Positions 22,775 through 32,061 are shown, counted from the first letter of the stretch. The stretch is 64,000 nt of DNA from Rhodobacter sp. CZR27 (GCF_002407205.1 NZ_CP023548.1:2070501-2134500), one strand, 5' to 3'. Numbers and translations are program-made. Notes: a model not told the origin generated them from the sequence alone.

Positions 22775-23890
22775 ATGGCAAGGGACACCGCACTGCCGGC
22801 GACGGGCGCAGGGCGAATCGTCATTTCCGTCGATGCGATGGGCGGCGACCGCGGTCCGGCCGCAGTCGTGGCCGGCATCGTGCAGTCGGCTGCAGCCAAT
22901 CCGGGCGCCCATTTCATCGTCCACGGGGACGAGGCCCAGATCGGGCCGATGATCGCCAGGCGCAAGGACCTCGCCAGCCGTTGCGAGATCCGCCACGCGC
23001 CGCGCGTCGTCACCATGAACGACAAGCCGAGCCAGGTCATGCGCAACGGCGAGGGCACCTCGATGTGGTCCTGCATCGAGAGCGTCCGCGCGGGCGAGGC
23101 GACCGTGGCCGTCTCCTGCGGCAACACCGGCGCGCTGATGGCCGTGTCGATGATCCGCCTGCGCAAGTTGCCGGGCGTCAACCGGCCGGCCATCGCCTGC
23201 CTCTGGCCCTCGCGCAATGCCGGCGGGTTCAACGTGATGCTGGACGTGGGCGCCGACATCAAGGCCGACGCCGAGGATCTGCTGCAATACGCGATGATGG
23301 GCGCCTCGTATGCGCGCAACGGCCTCAGCCTCGAACGGCCCCGCGTCGGCCTGCTGAACGTCGGCACCGAGGAGCACAAGGGCCGCGCGGAACTCAAGGC
23401 CGCGCAGGAACTGATCGCCGCGAATGCGGAGGCCGGGTCCTATGACTTCGTGGGCTTCATCGAGGGCGGCGACATCCCCGGCAAGCGGTGCGATGTGATC
23501 GTGACCGACGGCTTCACCGGCAACGTGGCGCTGAAGACTGGCGAAGGCACGGCCAAGCTGATCTCGGACTTCCTGAGGGAAGCCTTCGGCGCCAACATCC
23601 TGTCGAAGATGGCCGCGGTGCTGGCGCTCGGCTCGCTCAAGCGGTTGCAGAAGCGGATCGATCCGCGTCGCGTGAACGGCGGCGTGTTCCTCGGTCTGAA
23701 CGGCACGGTGGTGAAGTCGCACGGCTCGGCCGATGCGACCGGGGTTGCCGCGGCCATCGGCCTTGCGGTGCGCCTCGCCCGATCGGGCTTCCACGAGCGG
23801 CTGGCGGCGCGGCTTGCATCCGCCGGACGCGCGGGGCAGGATGCCCCGCAGGACGAGGTGGCCACCCCGGGCAGATCTGAGAAACGGTAG
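22775..23890 (+). CDS. plsX: Phosphate acyltransferase PlsX
   Basis: A 371-residue enzyme that converts acyl-ACP to acyl-phosphate for phospholipid synthesis. The N-terminal ISVDAMGGDRGPAAVVAGI and the central SCGNTGALMA and DVGADIKADAEDLLQYA blocks are family signatures. Only a weak ribosome-binding site precedes the ATG, which fits coupling to rpmF 25 bp upstream. A basic/acidic tail of about 30 residues extends past the usual end. Confidence 0.96.
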   Translation: MARDTALPATGAGRIVISVDAMGGDRGPAAVVAGIVQSAAANPGAHFIVHGDEAQIGPMIARRKDLASRCEIRHAPRVVTMNDKPSQVMRNGEGTSMWSCIESVRAGEATVAVSCGNTGALMAVSMIRLRKLPGVNRPAIACLWPSRNAGGFNVMLDVGADIKADAEDLLQYAMMGASYARNGLSLERPRVGLLNVGTEEHKGRAELKAAQELIAANAEAGSYDFVGFIEGGDIPGKRCDVIVTDGFTGNVALKTGEGTAKLISDFLREAFGANILSKMAAVLALGSLKRLQKRIDPRRVNGGVFLGLNGTVVKSHGSADATGVAAAIGLAVRLARSGFHERLAARLASAGRAGQDAPQDEVATPGRSEKR

Positions 23891-23896
23891 AACTGA

Positions 23897-24868
23897 ATGA
23901 CAATACGCGCCGTGGTGCGGGGCGTCGGGCACTACCTGCCCGACCGCGTGGTCCCGAACTCCGAACTCGAGACGAAGGTCGACACCTCCGACGAGTGGAT
24001 CCGCACCCGCTCCGGCATCGAGAGACGCCATTTTGCAGCCGAGGGCCAGACCACCTCGGACCTCGCCATTCGCGCTGCGCGGGCGGCCCTCGAGGATGCC
24101 GGGTTCGAGCCGGACGACATCGATGCGGTGATCGTCGCCACCTCCACGGCCGACCTGACCTTCCCCTCCGCCGCGACCATGGTTCAGGCGGGTCTCGGCA
24201 TGACCCGCGGCTTTGCCTTCGACGTGCAGGCGGTCTGTGCGGGCTTCGTCTATGCCCTTGCCAATGCCGATGCGCTGATCCGTGCCGGTCAGGCCCAGCG
24301 GGTGCTGGTGATCGGCGCCGAGATCTTCAGCCGCCTGATGGACTGGACCGACCGCTCGACCTGCGTCCTCTTCGGCGACGGCGCGGGCGCCGTGGTGCTG
24401 GAGGCCGCCGAGGGCACGGGCGCGCCGTCCGATCGTGGCATCCTTTCGACCGATCTTCATTCCGACGGTCGCTTCCGCGACCTCCTGTATGTCGATGGCG
24501 GCGCCTCGACCGGAACCACCGGCCACCTGCGGATGCAGGGGCGCGAGGTCTTCCGCCATGCCGTCGAGAAGCTCGCCGAAACCGCCCATGCCGCGCTGGA
24601 CAAGGCCGGCCTGACCTCGTCCGACGTGGACTGGATCGTGCCGCACCAGGCCAACCTGCGCATCATCACGGCCACCGCACAGCGGATGCAGGTGCCGATG
24701 GAGCGGGTCGTGCTGACGGTGCAGGACCACGGCAACACCTCGGCCGCCTCGATCCCGCTGGCGCTTTCGGTCGGAAAGAGCCGCGGGCAGATCAAGACGG
24801 GCGATCTGGTCGTCACCGAGGCGATCGGCGGCGGGCTCGCCTGGGGCTCGGTGGTGCTGCGCTGGTAA
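23897..24868 (+). CDS. fabH: 3-oxoacyl-ACP synthase III (FabH)
   Basis: A 323-residue condensing enzyme that starts fatty acid synthesis from acetyl-CoA and malonyl-ACP. The catalytic triad is visible: Cys114 ([10 protein letters not shown]), His in [11 protein letters not shown] and Asn in DHGNTSAAS. Length is standard. It lies 6 bp after plsX. Confidence 0.97.
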   Translation: MTIRAVVRGVGHYLPDRVVPNSELETKVDTSDEWIRTRSGIERRHFAAEGQTTSDLAIRAARAALEDAGFEPDDIDAVIVATSTADLTFPSAATMVQAGLGMTRGFAFDVQAVCAGFVYALANADALIRAGQAQRVLVIGAEIFSRLMDWTDRSTCVLFGDGAGAVVLEAAEGTGAPSDRGILSTDLHSDGRFRDLLYVDGGASTGTTGHLRMQGREVFRHAVEKLAETAHAALDKAGLTSSDVDWIVPHQANLRIITATAQRMQVPMERVVLTVQDHGNTSAASIPLALSVGKSRGQIKTGDLVVTEAIGGGLAWGSVVLRW

Positions 24869-24958
24869 GCGCGTATCAAGGCGCTGCTCCAAGCCGTTGA
24901 TATTGACTCGGAATCCCTGATACCTCATCCTGTGCCGGCAGCATGGGTGGGGAATGAC

Positions 24959-25261
24959 ATGGGCGACAATACCTTGACTCGCATGGACTTGAGCGAAGCC
25001 GTGTTCCGCGAGGTCGGCCTGTCGCGCAACGAATCCGCCCAGCTGGTGGAATCGGTGCTTCAGCACGTCTCGGACGCGCTGGCCTCGGGCGAGACGGTGA
25101 AGATCTCTTCCTTCGGCACCTTCACGGTGCGCGACAAGTCGGCCCGGATCGGCCGGAACCCGAAGACCGGGGACGAGGTGCCGATCTCGCCGCGTCGCGT
25201 CCTGACCTTCCGTCCCTCGCATCTGATGAAGGAGCGTGTCGCCGCCGGCGGCAAGCGCTGA
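24959..25261 (+). CDS. ihfA: Integration host factor subunit alpha
   Basis: A 100-residue DNA-bending protein ([52 protein letters not shown]). The beta-arm with its intercalating proline (GRNPKTG) is intact. The start was placed at MGDNTLTRM, preceded by GGGGA. The merR-type gene follows 13 bp later, a pairing common in alphaproteobacteria. Confidence 0.96.
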   Translation: MGDNTLTRMDLSEAVFREVGLSRNESAQLVESVLQHVSDALASGETVKISSFGTFTVRDKSARIGRNPKTGDEVPISPRRVLTFRPSHLMKERVAAGGKR

Positions 25262-25274
25262 GCGGGAGATGCGG

Positions 25275-26273
25275 ATGGAGAAATCGGCCGAGGCCTTCCG
25301 CACGATCAGCGAAGTCGCCGAGATTCTGGATACGCCGGCGCATGTCCTGCGCTTCTGGGAAAGCCGGTTTCCGCAGATCCGGCCGGTGAAGCGCGCCGGC
25401 GGGCGGCGCTATTACCGCCCGGCCGACGTGGCGCTGCTCGCCGGCATCCGGCGCCTGCTGCACGACGAGGGCATGACGATTCGCGGCGTGCAGAAGATCC
25501 TGCGCGAGCAGGGCGTGCGTCATGTGGCCGGGCTGGGCGGACACGATCCGGGACCGGCACCGGTCGAGGAGGCCGAGGCCGCCGAAGCGCAGGCCGGGTT
25601 CGCCTTCGAAGAGACTGAGGAACCGCGGGGCGAGGTCGTGCCCTTCGCGCGCGAGGCCCCGCGCGTGCCGTCGCTTCGTGCCGAGGCCCTGCCCCGGCCG
25701 CCCTCCCCTGTCGGCGACCGCCAGCCCGCAGGCACCGCGGTCGCCGGCCCAGCGGCGACCGCGACCGCAGACGCTCCTGGTCGGATCGCCGGGGCGGAGG
25801 ATGCCCCGCCTGCACCCCCCGAGCCCGTTGTGTCGGCCGCCCGGGCCGATCGCGGCGTCGAGTCGCCAGCCGCAGAAATCGAACCCGCGGCGGAGGCGGT
25901 CCTTCCGCCGGTCCGGCAGGAGCCTGCGAGTGACGGGGAGGTTCCGGTATGGTCTCCTCCGGCGCCCCTCGTTCCGCGCGAGGCGACCGGCGCGACCGCG
26001 GGCCGCGGCCCCGAGCGTGGCGCGCTGCCGCCAGCGCCCGAGCCCGTGGAGCCGGGCGCGATGGCCGCGTCTTCCGGAGCGGCAGAACACACCCCGCCCG
26101 CGCCCGAGGCCGAATCGGACCCGGAAGGCGCGATCTCGTGGCGGCCTGCCCTGCTGCGTGCCCTTCCGCCGCGTGCGCTGGCGCATCGGCGCGAGGAGGT
26201 GGCCCGGCTTCGGGCGCGTCTTCTCGATCTGCAGCAGCGGTTGCGGGCCGAGGGCGAGGAGCCGCGCGGGTGA
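25275..26273 (+). CDS. MerR-family transcriptional regulator with long disordered tail
   Basis: The first 80 or so residues are a MerR winged helix ([40 protein letters not shown]). From about residue 90 to 285 the protein is low-complexity, rich in Ala, Pro, Glu and Arg, and ends in a basic helix ([21 protein letters not shown]) with heptad-like leucines. There is no cysteine cluster for metals. The ATG at 6 nt from GGGAG was preferred to one 6 nt earlier. Target unknown; probably co-transcribed with ihfA. Confidence 0.8.
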   Translation: MEKSAEAFRTISEVAEILDTPAHVLRFWESRFPQIRPVKRAGGRRYYRPADVALLAGIRRLLHDEGMTIRGVQKILREQGVRHVAGLGGHDPGPAPVEEAEAAEAQAGFAFEETEEPRGEVVPFAREAPRVPSLRAEALPRPPSPVGDRQPAGTAVAGPAATATADAPGRIAGAEDAPPAPPEPVVSAARADRGVESPAAEIEPAAEAVLPPVRQEPASDGEVPVWSPPAPLVPREATGATAGRGPERGALPPAPEPVEPGAMAASSGAAEHTPPAPEAESDPEGAISWRPALLRALPPRALAHRREEVARLRARLLDLQQRLRAEGEEPRG

Positions 26274-26336
26274 CCGCAGGCAAGCTGCGCTTTCCCGCTT
26301 GCTCCCGCGGCGAATCTCGTTATGTATCCCGCCTGT

Positions 26337-26414
26337 CGGGCCGTGGCGCAGCCTGGTTAGCGCGTCCGTCTGGGGGGCGGAAGGTCGCGAGTTCGAATCT
26401 CGCCGGCCCGACCA
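26337..26414 (+). tRNA. tRNA-Pro (anticodon GGG)
   Basis: A full cloverleaf can be drawn: acceptor CGGGCCG/CGGCCCG, D arm closed by GCGC/GCGC, anticodon stem TCCGT/GCGGA around loop CTGGGGG, T arm with GTTCGAATC, discriminator A and an encoded CCA. It reads CCC (and CCU) proline codons. Confidence 0.96.
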
Positions 26415-26419
26415 TCCGA

Positions 26420-26450
26420 AAAGGCCCGCCTCCGCAAGGGGCGGGCCTTT
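26420..26450 (+). terminator. Terminator after tRNA-Pro
   Basis: An 11-bp stem (AAAGGCCCGCC / GGCGGGCCTTT) with a 9-nt loop begins 6 nt after the encoded CCA. Confidence 0.75.
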
Positions 26451-26502
26451 CCGCATTCAGAAGGGCTGACGCACGGTCTGCCGGTCGAGGGAGGGCGAGG
26501 GC

Positions 26503-27579
26503 ATGACGGGCGTTCTGGCGTCGCAGAGGATACGGGCGCTGATCGCATCGGGCGCGATCGGAGCCGAGCCTGCCATCGTCCCCGAACAGATCCAGCCTGC
26601 GAGCCTCGACCTGCGCCTCGGAACCGTCGCCTACCGCGTGAGGGCCTCCTTCCTTGCGGGCGGGGGCCGCACCGTCGCCGAACGCCTTGCCGAATTCGAG
26701 ATGCACCGCATGGACCTCACCGGCGGCGCGGTGCTGGAGAAGGGCTGCGTCTACCTCGTCCCGCTGATGGAGCGGCTTCGCCTGCCTGCCGGCATCACGG
26801 CCGTTGCCAATGCGAAAAGCTCCACCGGGCGTCTCGACCTGCTGACCCGGACGATCGCCGACGGCGGCACCGAATTCGACCGCATCCGCGACGGCTACGA
26901 AGGCCCGCTCTATGCCGAGGTCTGCCCGAGGAGCTTCTCGGTGCTGGTCCGTCCCGGCATGCGGCTGAACCAGATCCGCTTCCGCGCGGGCCAGGCGGTG
27001 CTGTCGGACGAGGAACTGGCTGCTCTCCACGCCCGCGAGCCGCTGGTCAGCGGTCAGGCCGTCATCTCCGAAGGGCTGGGCTTCTCGGTCGACCTGCGGC
27101 CCGAGCGCGGCGACCTCGTGGGCTACTGCGCGAAGCCCCATACCGGCCTGATCGATCTCGACCGCATCGGGCACTATCCTGCCTCGGACTACTGGGAGGA
27201 GGTCCGCTCGCGCGATGGCCGGATCATCCTCGACCCCGGCGCCTTCTACATCCTCGTCAGCCGCGAGGCGGTCACCATTCCGCCCGACCATGCCGCCGAG
27301 ATGGCGCCCTACCTTGCCATGGTGGGAGAGTTTCGCGTTCATTACGCCGGCTTCTTCGATCCCGGCTTCGGCCATGCGCAGGCGGGCGGCGTCGGCTCGC
27401 GCGGGGTGCTCGAGGTGCGCTGCCACGAGGCGCCCTTCGTGCTGGAGCATGGCCAGGTGGTGGGCCGGCTCGTCTATGAGCGGATGGAAGAACGGCCGGA
27501 CATGCTCTACGGCGCCGGCATCGCCTCGAACTACCAGGGCCAGGGCCTGAAGCTCGCCAAGCACTTCCGCATGGGCTAG
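26503..27579 (+). CDS. dcd: dCTP deaminase-family protein, double-length form
   Basis: A 358-residue protein with two dUTPase-like beta-barrel halves. The first half carries the nucleotide-binding NAKSSTGRLDLLTRTIADGGTEFD region and QPASLDLRLG. The second half (about 190-358) repeats the fold, with HYAGFFDPGFGHAQAGGVGSRG. The family makes dUTP from dCTP for thymidylate synthesis. Classical Dcd proteins are about 190 residues, so this is close to twice that length; such long forms are annotated as dCTP deaminases in alphaproteobacteria. It stands alone. Confidence 0.82.
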   Translation: MTGVLASQRIRALIASGAIGAEPAIVPEQIQPASLDLRLGTVAYRVRASFLAGGGRTVAERLAEFEMHRMDLTGGAVLEKGCVYLVPLMERLRLPAGITAVANAKSSTGRLDLLTRTIADGGTEFDRIRDGYEGPLYAEVCPRSFSVLVRPGMRLNQIRFRAGQAVLSDEELAALHAREPLVSGQAVISEGLGFSVDLRPERGDLVGYCAKPHTGLIDLDRIGHYPASDYWEEVRSRDGRIILDPGAFYILVSREAVTIPPDHAAEMAPYLAMVGEFRVHYAGFFDPGFGHAQAGGVGSRGVLEVRCHEAPFVLEHGQVVGRLVYERMEERPDMLYGAGIASNYQGQGLKLAKHFRMG

Positions 27580-27893
27580 CGGCTCGGGCTCACGCCCCTC
27601 GTCCCGACGCATGCGAACCGCCGAAGCCGGGGCGTCGGCTTGCCGGGCTTTGCGCGAGACCGCCAGCCCCGGCCTGCCGGCCCGGTTGCCGCACACGGGG
27701 GCTCGCGAACGCACCAGGCCCGCGCCGCGGCCCTGTATTCTCCGGATGCCGCAGGCGCGGGGCCCGCGGGTCGAGACGCTGCCCGAGAGGAATGTTCCCG
27801 GCCCGGTTGCCGCACGCCCGGGGGCTCGCGGTCACGCCATGCCCGCGGCGCGGCCCTGTGCTGCCCGTCGCCCCAAGCGCGGGGCTTGCGCCG
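27580..27893 (+). repeat. Intergenic region with degenerate direct repeat
   Basis: A 314-bp gap with no convincing gene. GGCCCGGTTGCCGCAC occurs at 27679 and at 27800, each followed by a related stretch (GGGGGCTCGCG, then CGCGGCCCTGT, ending in a GCGGGGC-rich part). The unit is about 100-121 bp and imperfect. Origin unknown. Confidence 0.55.
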
Positions 27894-28883
27894 CTAAAGC
27901 CAGTTCTTCCAGCGGAAGAACGCCCAGGCCCCGCCGGCCGAGGCGAGCATCAGCGCCAGCGCCAGCGGATAACCCCAGGGCTGCGCAAGCTCCGGCATGC
28001 GGGCGAAGTTCATGCCGTAGATGCTGGCCACCAGCGTCGGCGGCAGGAACAGCACCGCCACCACCGAGACGATCCGCACCGTCGCGTTCTGCGCAAGGTT
28101 GATCATCCCCAGCGTCGCATCCGTCGCCAGCGCCACGCGTTGCGACAGGAAGTCGGCATGGACCTCCATCGCCGTCATGTCGCGCTGCAGGGTCTTCACG
28201 ACCGGCTTCAGCCCCTCCCGCTCCACGCGGTCGGGCAGGGTCTGGGCGAAGAAGCCCAGCGCCCGCTCCAGCGTCAGCAGCGCAAGGCGGATGTGGCCGA
28301 TCCGCTCGCCCTCTCGGCCGATCTGCTCCAGAAAGCCCTGAAGCTGGGCCGCCGGGGGCGTCCCGCGCGGCCGGTCCGACGGCTGGAAGATCGCGCGCGC
28401 GACGGTGTCGAGGCTACGCCCCGAGGCTTCCAACAGGTCGGCCAGCCGCCCGACGATCTCCTCGATCAGCCCGAGGAAGATCTGCTCGGGCGTGGCGCAG
28501 CCGGTGCCCACCTTGTCAGCCCGCTCGGGATAGGTCTCGAACGGGCGGGGCGCGTGGTGGCGCACGGTGACCAGCCGCTTGCGCGTCAGGACGAAACAGA
28601 CCGGCGCCGAGATCTGCTCCTCCATTTCGGTCTGGCCGGGCAGCACCACGGTCATGTAGTCGATGCCGTCCTCGCGGTAGAGCCGGCTGGAGACCTCGAT
28701 CTCCTCCATGTCGGCCAGCGAGGGCACCTCGATCCCGAGGCGTTGCACGGCTGCGGTCTGGGTAGGCAGCGGCTTGTAGAGGTCGATCCAGATCGCGGTG
28801 CCCAGCCAGGCGTCCGGGTCCGGGCCGGTGGGCGGCGGCAGGCGCTGAAGCTTCGCGCCGTCTCTCTGGTAGGCGAAGAGCAT
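27894..28883 (-). CDS. CorA-family divalent metal transporter
   Basis: A 329-residue protein with a long soluble N-terminal part, coiled helices (residues about 150-260), and two C-terminal membrane helices separated by YGMNF, the signature loop of CorA/ZntB channels. The class moves magnesium or exports/imports zinc; which cannot be told here. Two adjacent ATG codons are possible; the second has better spacing from GGAG. No gene partner. Confidence 0.88.
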   Translation of the reverse strand: MLFAYQRDGAKLQRLPPPTGPDPDAWLGTAIWIDLYKPLPTQTAAVQRLGIEVPSLADMEEIEVSSRLYREDGIDYMTVVLPGQTEMEEQISAPVCFVLTRKRLVTVRHHAPRPFETYPERADKVGTGCATPEQIFLGLIEEIVGRLADLLEASGRSLDTVARAIFQPSDRPRGTPPAAQLQGFLEQIGREGERIGHIRLALLTLERALGFFAQTLPDRVEREGLKPVVKTLQRDMTAMEVHADFLSQRVALATDATLGMINLAQNATVRIVSVVAVLFLPPTLVASIYGMNFARMPELAQPWGYPLALALMLASAGGAWAFFRWKNWL

Positions 28884-29103
28884 CATGCGACTCCGGCTGG
28901 ATGCACCTTCAGTAACGCGCCCGGGCGGTGGTGCAAGCCCCGGGGCGCGCCCGGGCCCCGGTCTCCGCAACACCTTGCGCGCCCCCTGCCCGGCCCGACG
29001 CCGATGCGACGCATTGCGCATCCGGCCGGATCGTGAGACGTGGAACCGCCCGGCGCGGCGCGGGACGCAGGCGCGGCCCGGACGGACGACAGGAGAGCCC
29101 GAG

Positions 29104-29604
29104 ATGACGCAGGAGGCCGTCTTTGCCCCCGATGCCGACGCGCGCGCCTTCCGCGACGCGCTTGGCCGGTTTGCGACCGGGGTGACGGTGGTCACCATCC
29201 TCGCCGAATCCGGTCCGATGGGCATGACGGCGAACAGCTTCGCCTCGGTCTCGCTGGATCCGCCGCTGGTGCTGTGGTCGCCGGCGCGCGCCTCGAGCCG
29301 GTTCGACCTGTTCGCCGGGGCCGAGCATTTCGCCATCCATGTGCTGGCTGCCGAGCAGGCGGAACTGGCCGGCCGCTTCACCCGCGGCGGCGGCGGCTTT
29401 GATGGCCTGTCCTACCGCTCCGGCCACGAGGGGGTGCCGCTGCTGCCCCTGCCGCTGGCGCGGTTCGACTGCCGCCGCGCGGCGATCCATGACGGGGGCG
29501 ACCACGCCATCGTGGTGGGCCGGGTGCTGCGCGCCTCGATGCGCCCCGGCGAGCCGCTGCTGTTCTCGCAGGGCAGATTCGGCCGGTTCCACACCGCTCC
29601 GTGA
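29104..29604 (+). CDS. Flavin reductase-like domain protein
   Basis: A 166-residue FMN-binding split-barrel protein (LGRFATGVTVVTI, GMTANSFASVSLDPPLVLWSP). It resembles the HpaC/RutF-type reductases that supply reduced flavin to monooxygenases or reduce flavin with NAD(P)H. The start at MTQEAVFAP follows AGGAGAGCCCGAG. No partner monooxygenase is adjacent, so its physiological job is open. Confidence 0.85.
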   Translation: MTQEAVFAPDADARAFRDALGRFATGVTVVTILAESGPMGMTANSFASVSLDPPLVLWSPARASSRFDLFAGAEHFAIHVLAAEQAELAGRFTRGGGGFDGLSYRSGHEGVPLLPLPLARFDCRRAAIHDGGDHAIVVGRVLRASMRPGEPLLFSQGRFGRFHTAP

Positions 29605-29648
29605 CGGCATGCGACATCTCGCCACCCACTGTCCGTTGTGCTAGACCT

Positions 29649-29664
29649 ACTCCGATTGAGGAGT
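29649..29664 (+). promoter_or_regulatory. Inverted repeat before the ArsR-type gene
   Basis: ACTCC-N6-GGAGT ends 9 bp before the start codon; its right arm contains the probable ribosome-binding site. It could be an operator or a small leader hairpin masking translation. Confidence 0.3.
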
Positions 29665-29673
29665 TTCAAGACC

Positions 29674-30021
29674 ATGTCACTCGACTCGGCCGATTCCGCC
29701 CCCGGCGCCCGTTCCGAAACGCAGGTTCCGCCCGAGCGGATGGTGACCCAGGCGCAGGCAGCCGCCGCCTTCCTCAAGGCGCTGTCGCACGAGGGCCGGC
29801 TGATGATCCTGTGCCACCTGTCCAACGGCGAGCGGTCGGTGACGGAACTCGAGACGCTGCTGGCCAGCCGGCAGGCCGCGGTCAGCCAGCAGCTCGCCCG
29901 GCTGCGGCAGGAGGGGCTGGTCTCGGCGCGGCGAGAGGGCAAGACGATCTGGTATTCCATCGCCGATCCCAAGGTGAGGCGGACCGTCGCCATGCTCTAC
30001 GACATGTTCTGCCGGCCCTGA
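29674..30021 (+). CDS. ArsR-family regulator, SqrR/BigR-like dithiol sensor
   Basis: A 115-residue winged-helix repressor (EGRLMILCHLSNGERSVTEL, SRQAAVSQQLARLRQEGLV). It lacks the metal-site CVC motif of ArsR but has exactly two cysteines, Cys47 in helix 2 and Cys113 near the C terminus, 66 residues apart. That spacing equals the regulatory pair of SqrR of Rhodobacter capsulatus and BigR, which sense persulfides through a tetrasulfide bridge. No sulfide:quinone reductase gene is adjacent in this window, so the target is unknown. Confidence 0.75.
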   Translation: MSLDSADSAPGARSETQVPPERMVTQAQAAAAFLKALSHEGRLMILCHLSNGERSVTELETLLASRQAAVSQQLARLRQEGLVSARREGKTIWYSIADPKVRRTVAMLYDMFCRP

Positions 30022-30030
30022 GGCCCTGCC

Positions 30031-30723
30031 ATGTGCGGACGCATGGCGCACAAGGAGCTGACCTGGGCGGAACTCGCCGAATGGATGCGCGGCCTTGCCC
30101 CCGGCGCCGGCGTGATCGAGACGCGCTACAACGTGCCGCCCACGGCGATGCTTCCCATCGTGCGGCGCCTGCCGGACGGCAGCCTCTGCGGCGACCTCGC
30201 GCGCTGGGGCCTGATCCCGCCCTTCCACAAGGGCAGCCTGAAGGACTGGAAGGCCACCACGATCAACGCGCGCGTGGAAAGCGTGGCCAGCGCGCCCAGC
30301 TTCCGCACCGCCTATCGCCACGGCCGCTGCCTCGTGCTCGCCTCGGGCTACTACGAATGGCAGGTGCGGGATGGCGTGAAGCATCCCCATTTCATCTCCC
30401 CCGCCGGCAACGCGCCGGCCCTGATCATGGCGGGCCTCGCAAGCGCGGTGCGACTGCCGGATTACGAAGGGCTGACCTGCGCCGTGCTGACCGAACCGGC
30501 GCGGCCCGGCCTCGACGGCATCCATGACCGGATGCCGGTGATGATGGGGCTCGAGGCCGTCGACGACTGGCTGGGCGGCGGCCCCGTCGAGGCGCTGCCC
30601 CGACTGCCGGTCGGGGCGCTGCGCTGGCACGAGGTCGGACGGGCCGTCGGGTCTGTCCGCCACGAGGGGCCGGAGCTGATCGAGCCGCTTGATCCCGTGG
30701 TGCCGGACCTGTTCTCGCGCTGA
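30031..30723 (+). CDS. SRAP-domain protein (YedK/HMCES family)
   Basis: A 230-residue protein that forms a covalent thiazolidine crosslink with abasic sites in single-stranded DNA, shielding them during repair. It starts MCGR, giving the catalytic Cys2 after Met removal. Other conserved residues are in TRYNVPPTA, TTINARVES, SGYYEW (Glu) and HDRMPV (His). Begins 9 bp after the ArsR-type gene; co-transcription is likely. Confidence 0.93.
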   Translation: MCGRMAHKELTWAELAEWMRGLAPGAGVIETRYNVPPTAMLPIVRRLPDGSLCGDLARWGLIPPFHKGSLKDWKATTINARVESVASAPSFRTAYRHGRCLVLASGYYEWQVRDGVKHPHFISPAGNAPALIMAGLASAVRLPDYEGLTCAVLTEPARPGLDGIHDRMPVMMGLEAVDDWLGGGPVEALPRLPVGALRWHEVGRAVGSVRHEGPELIEPLDPVVPDLFSR

Positions 30724-30867
30724 CCGTCTGCCGGGACTGCAAGGGGGCGGTCGACCCATCGCCGTGCGGGCCGTCTTCGGCAAGCCCGTCGCGGGGGCCG
30801 GAGCGGATGGCGCTGCGAAACCGGGAAGCCTCGCCGGGGATCGGTCCGCCGGGGGCGTGTTACAAAA

Positions 30868-30885
30868 CTGTCATCGAACTGCAAT
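30868..30885 (+). promoter_or_regulatory. Pho box upstream of pstS
   Basis: CTGTCAT-N4-CTGCAAT matches the PhoB-binding repeat (two CTGTCAT-like 7-mers with a 4-bp gap), with one mismatch in the second unit. It lies 74 bp before the pstS ATG and implies activation under phosphate limitation by the PhoB encoded at the operon end. Confidence 0.8.
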
Positions 30886-30959
30886 AAACCCGACTCCCGA
30901 CGAGTCTAGGACAGCGCCAAGGTCGCCCGCCGCGACCGCAAACGACAAGGAGTGTCCCA

Positions 30960-32003
30960 ATGTCCCTTCTGAAGCTCACGGTCTCGACGCTGGCCGTTGC
31001 TGCCGTCTCGGCCGGTGCCGCCGCCGCGCGCGACAACATCCAGACCGCCGGCTCCTCGACGGTGCTGCCCTATGCCACCATCGTGGCCGAGGCCTTCGGC
31101 GAGAACTTCGACTTCCCGACGCCGGTCGTCGAATCGGGCGGCTCGGGCGCGGGCCGCAAGAAGCTGTGCGAGGGCGTGGGCGAGAACACCATCGACATCG
31201 CGAACTCGTCCTCGCGCATCAAGCAGTCGGACATCGACCTGTGCAAGGCGAACGGCGTGAACGACATCATGGAAGTCCGCATCGGCTATGACGGCATCGT
31301 CTTCGCCTCGGCCATCGACGGCCCGGATCATGCCTTCACCCCGGCGGACTGGTTCAATGCGCTGGCAGCGCAGGTCGTGGTGGACGGCAAGGTCGTGGCC
31401 AACCCGAACAAGTCGTGGAAACAGGTGAACGCCGAACTGCCCGACCAGCCGATCCTGGCCTTCATCCCCGGCACCAAGCACGGCACGCGCGAGGTCTTCG
31501 ACGAGAAGGTGATCCTTGACGGCTGCGAGGCCTCGGGCGCGCTGGAAGCGTTCAAGTCCGCGGCGGGCGGCGACGAGGACAAGGCCGAGGAGATGTGCAC
31601 CACGCTGCGCACCGACGGCGCGTCGGTGGACATCGACGGCGACTACACCGAGACGCTCTCGCGCATCGAGGCCAACAAGGACGCGATCGGCGTGTTCGGC
31701 CTGTCGTTCTACCAGAACAACACCGACAAGCTGAAGGTGGCGCCGATGTCGGGCGTCGTCCCCTCGGTCGAGACCATCGCCTCGGGCGACTATCCGGTGT
31801 CGCGGCCGCTGTACTTCTACGTGAAGATGGCGCATCTCGACGTGATCCCGGGCCTGCAGGAATACATCGAGTTCTTCGTCTCCGACGACATCGCCGGCCC
31901 CGAGGGTCCGCTGGCCGCCTATGGCCTCGTCTCGGATCCGGAACTGGCCAAGACCCAGGAGATGATCGCGAACCGCGTGCCGATGGGCCCGCTGAGCAAC
32001 TGA
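30960..32003 (+). CDS. pstS: Phosphate ABC transporter substrate-binding protein
   Basis: A 347-residue periplasmic phosphate-binding protein. A signal peptide ends near AGAAAARDNI, then the ligand motif AGSSTVLPY and ESGGSGAGRK follow, with SSSRIK and KHGTREVF further on. First gene of pstSCAB-phoU-phoB, preceded by a Pho box. A GC-rich stem-loop separates it from pstC, which would leave pstS more highly expressed than the rest. Confidence 0.95.
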   Translation: MSLLKLTVSTLAVAAVSAGAAAARDNIQTAGSSTVLPYATIVAEAFGENFDFPTPVVESGGSGAGRKKLCEGVGENTIDIANSSSRIKQSDIDLCKANGVNDIMEVRIGYDGIVFASAIDGPDHAFTPADWFNALAAQVVVDGKVVANPNKSWKQVNAELPDQPILAFIPGTKHGTREVFDEKVILDGCEASGALEAFKSAAGGDEDKAEEMCTTLRTDGASVDIDGDYTETLSRIEANKDAIGVFGLSFYQNNTDKLKVAPMSGVVPSVETIASGDYPVSRPLYFYVKMAHLDVIPGLQEYIEFFVSDDIAGPEGPLAAYGLVSDPELAKTQEMIANRVPMGPLSN

Positions 32004-32011
32004 CGCCATCC

Positions 32012-32039
32012 GGGCGGCGCGGGACAGGTCGCGCCGCCC
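32012..32039 (+). terminator. Stem-loop between pstS and pstC (attenuator-like)
   Basis: A 10-bp perfect stem (GGGCGGCGCG / CGCGCCGCCC) with an 8-nt loop is followed by a mixed C/T tract (CTTCCCCTTCTT). Probably partial termination or mRNA protection rather than full stop, as pstC lies just 22 bp further on. Confidence 0.6.
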
Positions 32040-32061
32040 CTTCCCCTTCTTCGGAATTTTC

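Noticed and set aside
22565..25303. Minus-strand 912-residue frame across rpmF-plsX-fabH-ihfA
   Set aside because: Spans four well-supported plus-strand genes and has low-complexity His/Arg-rich sequence.
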